Assembly: GCA_934876235.1 (NCBI GenBank)
Contig: CAKXKM010000014.1
Location: 1 to 33,687 of the forward strand
DNA from: Collinsella sp. AF02-46-1
Lineage (GTDB): Bacteria > Actinomycetota > Coriobacteriia > Coriobacteriales > Coriobacteriaceae
DNA length: 33,687 bases
Direction: 5' to 3'
How positions within the stretch are numbered: the first letter of the stretch is position 1; the number at the start of each line of letters is the position of its first letter. Below are positions 32,250 to 33,687 of this stretch, one piece after another. Under the pieces are notes generated by a model. It was not told the DNA's origin. It ran no database searches and was given only the letters and a program-made list of their open reading frames with translations. Both the position numbers and the translations under genes were made by a program.

Positions 32250-33687
32250 CTACACGATTTGATTCACGTGCGTCTCGTCGTAGAACTTGGCGGCACCGGG
32301 CTCAACGTCCTGGGGAGCGGCGGCGTCGACCAGAGCCTGCTTGAGCTCGGTGTACTGACGCTCGACTTCGCCCTCGGCCCAAACCTGGTCGGCAATGGCG
32401 TCGACCTGGCAGGCGGAGAACTTGTCCTCGGGCGTATGCGAGACCGGGTCGACCTTGTGCATGGTCAGCTCGTTGCACTTGCCGATCCACCACTGGTAGG
32501 TCATATAGACCGTGCCCTTGTTGATACGGTCGCTCACGTCGGCGCGGCTGTATACCTGGCCGCGGCGGCTGTGAATCGAGACGATGTCGCCGTTCTTGAT
32601 GCCGCGCGCCTGGGCGTCCGCGGGATTCATGCGGACAAAGCCGGGCTCGTCGGCAAGCAGCGCCAGCGTCTTGCAGTTGCCGGTCATCGAGCGGCAGCTG
32701 TAGTGGCCGACCTCGCGGACGGTGCACAGGATGAGTGGGTACTCATCGTCGGGAAGCTCGGAGGGCGCCTCCCAGTCGTGCGCCATCAGGTTGGCGCGGC
32801 CGTCCTTGGTGGTGAACTTGCCACCAGCGAACATGTCGGCCGTACCGTGGTCGTTCACATCGGTGCTCTTGACAGGCCACTGAGCGTAGCCGCCCTCGGG
32901 AGCCATCTTCTCGTAGGTCGCGCCCACAAAGTTGGGGCACAGGCTAATGCACTCGTTCCAGATCTGCTCGGTGTTGTCGTAGTGCATGGGGTAGCCCATG
33001 CGCGTGGACAGGTCCGCGAAGATCTCCCAGTCGTGGCGGCACTCGCCCTTGGGCGGAACGGCCGCGTCAAAGTGCTGGAAGCTACGGTCGGATGCGGTAA
33101 AGACACCCTCGTGCTCGCCCCAAGAGGTGGCAGGCAGGATGACGTCGGCGAGCATAGTCGTCTGCGTCATAAAGATGTCTTGGCAAATGAACAGATCCAG
33201 CTCGGAGAGCGTCTTGCGCATACCGGCCGAATCGGGCTCGGTCTGGACCGGGTCCTCGCCGTAGTTGTAGAAACAGTGCACCTTGCCCTCGTCGACCAGG
33301 TGACCCAGGTCGGTGAGCTTGTAGCCCTCCTCCAAGGGGAGCTTTTCCTCGGGCACGCCCCAGGCCTTGGCAAACTTGGCGCGAGCGGCGGGGTCGGTGA
33401 CTTTCTGGTAACCAGGGTACAGGTTGGGCAGCATGCCCATATCGCAGGAGCCCTGGACGTTGTTCTGGCCACGCACGGGCGCGAGGCCGGAGTTGGGTTT
33501 GCCGATCTGGCCGGCAACGCAGGCGATGGAGGCGATGGTGTGCACCGTCTTCAGGTTCTGCTTCTGCTGGCATACGCCCATGCCCCAGCCAATGATGGCA
33601 GAAGGCTTCGCCGTGGCGTACATCTCGGCAGCTTGATGGATCAGCGCGGGCTCGACACCCGTGATGTCCTGTACGGATTCGGGAGTG
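32250..33687 (-). CDS. fdhF: Formate dehydrogenase H-like catalytic subunit, C-terminal part (5' end beyond window)
   Basis: The visible 478 residues are open to the right edge and match the C-terminal two-thirds of FdhF-type formate dehydrogenase, which oxidises formate to CO2 at a bis-MGD molybdenum site. Clear signatures are GWGMGVCQQKQNLKTVHTI, PVRGQNNVQGSCDMG with the conserved active-site Arg, PGYQKVTDP, and the C-terminal MGD-binding domain (REVGHYSCRSMTGN, YMTYQWWIGKCNELT). Compared with about 715 residues for E. coli FdhF, about 240 N-terminal residues are missing, including the [4Fe-4S] site and residue 140, which is Sec or Cys. Sec is expected from the sel genes nearby, but it cannot be seen here. 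It is the first visible gene of the operon, upstream of hyfA. Confidence 0.93.
   Translation of the reverse strand, partial: TPESVQDITGVEPALIHQAAEMYATAKPSAIIGWGMGVCQQKQNLKTVHTIASIACVAGQIGKPNSGLAPVRGQNNVQGSCDMGMLPNLYPGYQKVTDPAARAKFAKAWGVPEEKLPLEEGYKLTDLGHLVDEGKVHCFYNYGEDPVQTEPDSAGMRKTLSELDLFICQDIFMTQTTMLADVILPATSWGEHEGVFTASDRSFQHFDAAVPPKGECRHDWEIFADLSTRMGYPMHYDNTEQIWNECISLCPNFVGATYEKMAPEGGYAQWPVKSTDVNDHGTADMFAGGKFTTKDGRANLMAHDWEAPSELPDDEYPLILCTVREVGHYSCRSMTGNCKTLALLADEPGFVRMNPADAQARGIKNGDIVSIHSRRGQVYSRADVSDRINKGTVYMTYQWWIGKCNELTMHKVDPVSHTPEDKFSACQVDAIADQVWAEGEVERQYTELKQALVDAAAPQDVEPGAAKFYDETHVNQIV

Overview
The window is high-GC, densely packed DNA, and every gene I can support lies on the minus strand, so transcription runs from the right edge to the left. 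The proteins look actinobacterial in the broad sense. A Gram-positive clpXP-tig block stands next to a complete formate hydrogenlyase locus, selenocysteine machinery and an NADP-type glutamate dehydrogenase. This combination fits a strictly anaerobic, H2-producing gut member of the Coriobacteriia, most likely Collinsella or a close relative. The genus assignment is inference from gene content and protein style, not from a database search.

Left part (1-6900): a gene-poor end with a nested palindrome, then valS with a hairpin in its leader, the clpX-clpP-tig proteostasis cluster, and a tRNA-Leu(UAG) gene. Middle (6970-12355): a two-gene xanthine dehydrogenase-type molybdenum hydroxylase (an FAD subunit, then a fused 2Fe-2S/Mo subunit), a 75-base imperfect palindrome, and gdhA with a clear terminator.

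Selenium/molybdenum block (12613-19535), in transcription order: an orphan molybdopterin oxidoreductase with a Cys ligand, selA, selB (4-base overlap with selA), the selenocysteine tRNA gene selC, mobA, and a small Cys-rich protein of the putative Se/S-carrier (DUF3343-like) family. selD is not present here.

Right part (19599-33687): a formate hydrogenlyase operon in the order fdhF (5' end beyond the window), hyfA-B-C-D-E-F-G-H-I-J, hycI, focA, closed by a strong terminator. The layout matches the E. coli hyf (hydrogenase-4, FHL-2) operon, with three antiporter-like membrane subunits (HyfB, HyfD, HyfF), but it also carries the hycI-type maturation protease.

How the parts would work together (inference): FocA moves formate, FdhF (expected to be a selenoprotein with bis-MGD) oxidises it, HyfA passes electrons to the group 4 NiFe hydrogenase (HyfG/H/I), and H2 release may be coupled to ion movement through the membrane arm. 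The neighbouring block supplies what FdhF needs: selenocysteine insertion (SelA, SelB, selC) and guanylylated molybdenum cofactor (MobA). hyp genes, selD and an FhlA/HyfR-type regulator are not in the window.
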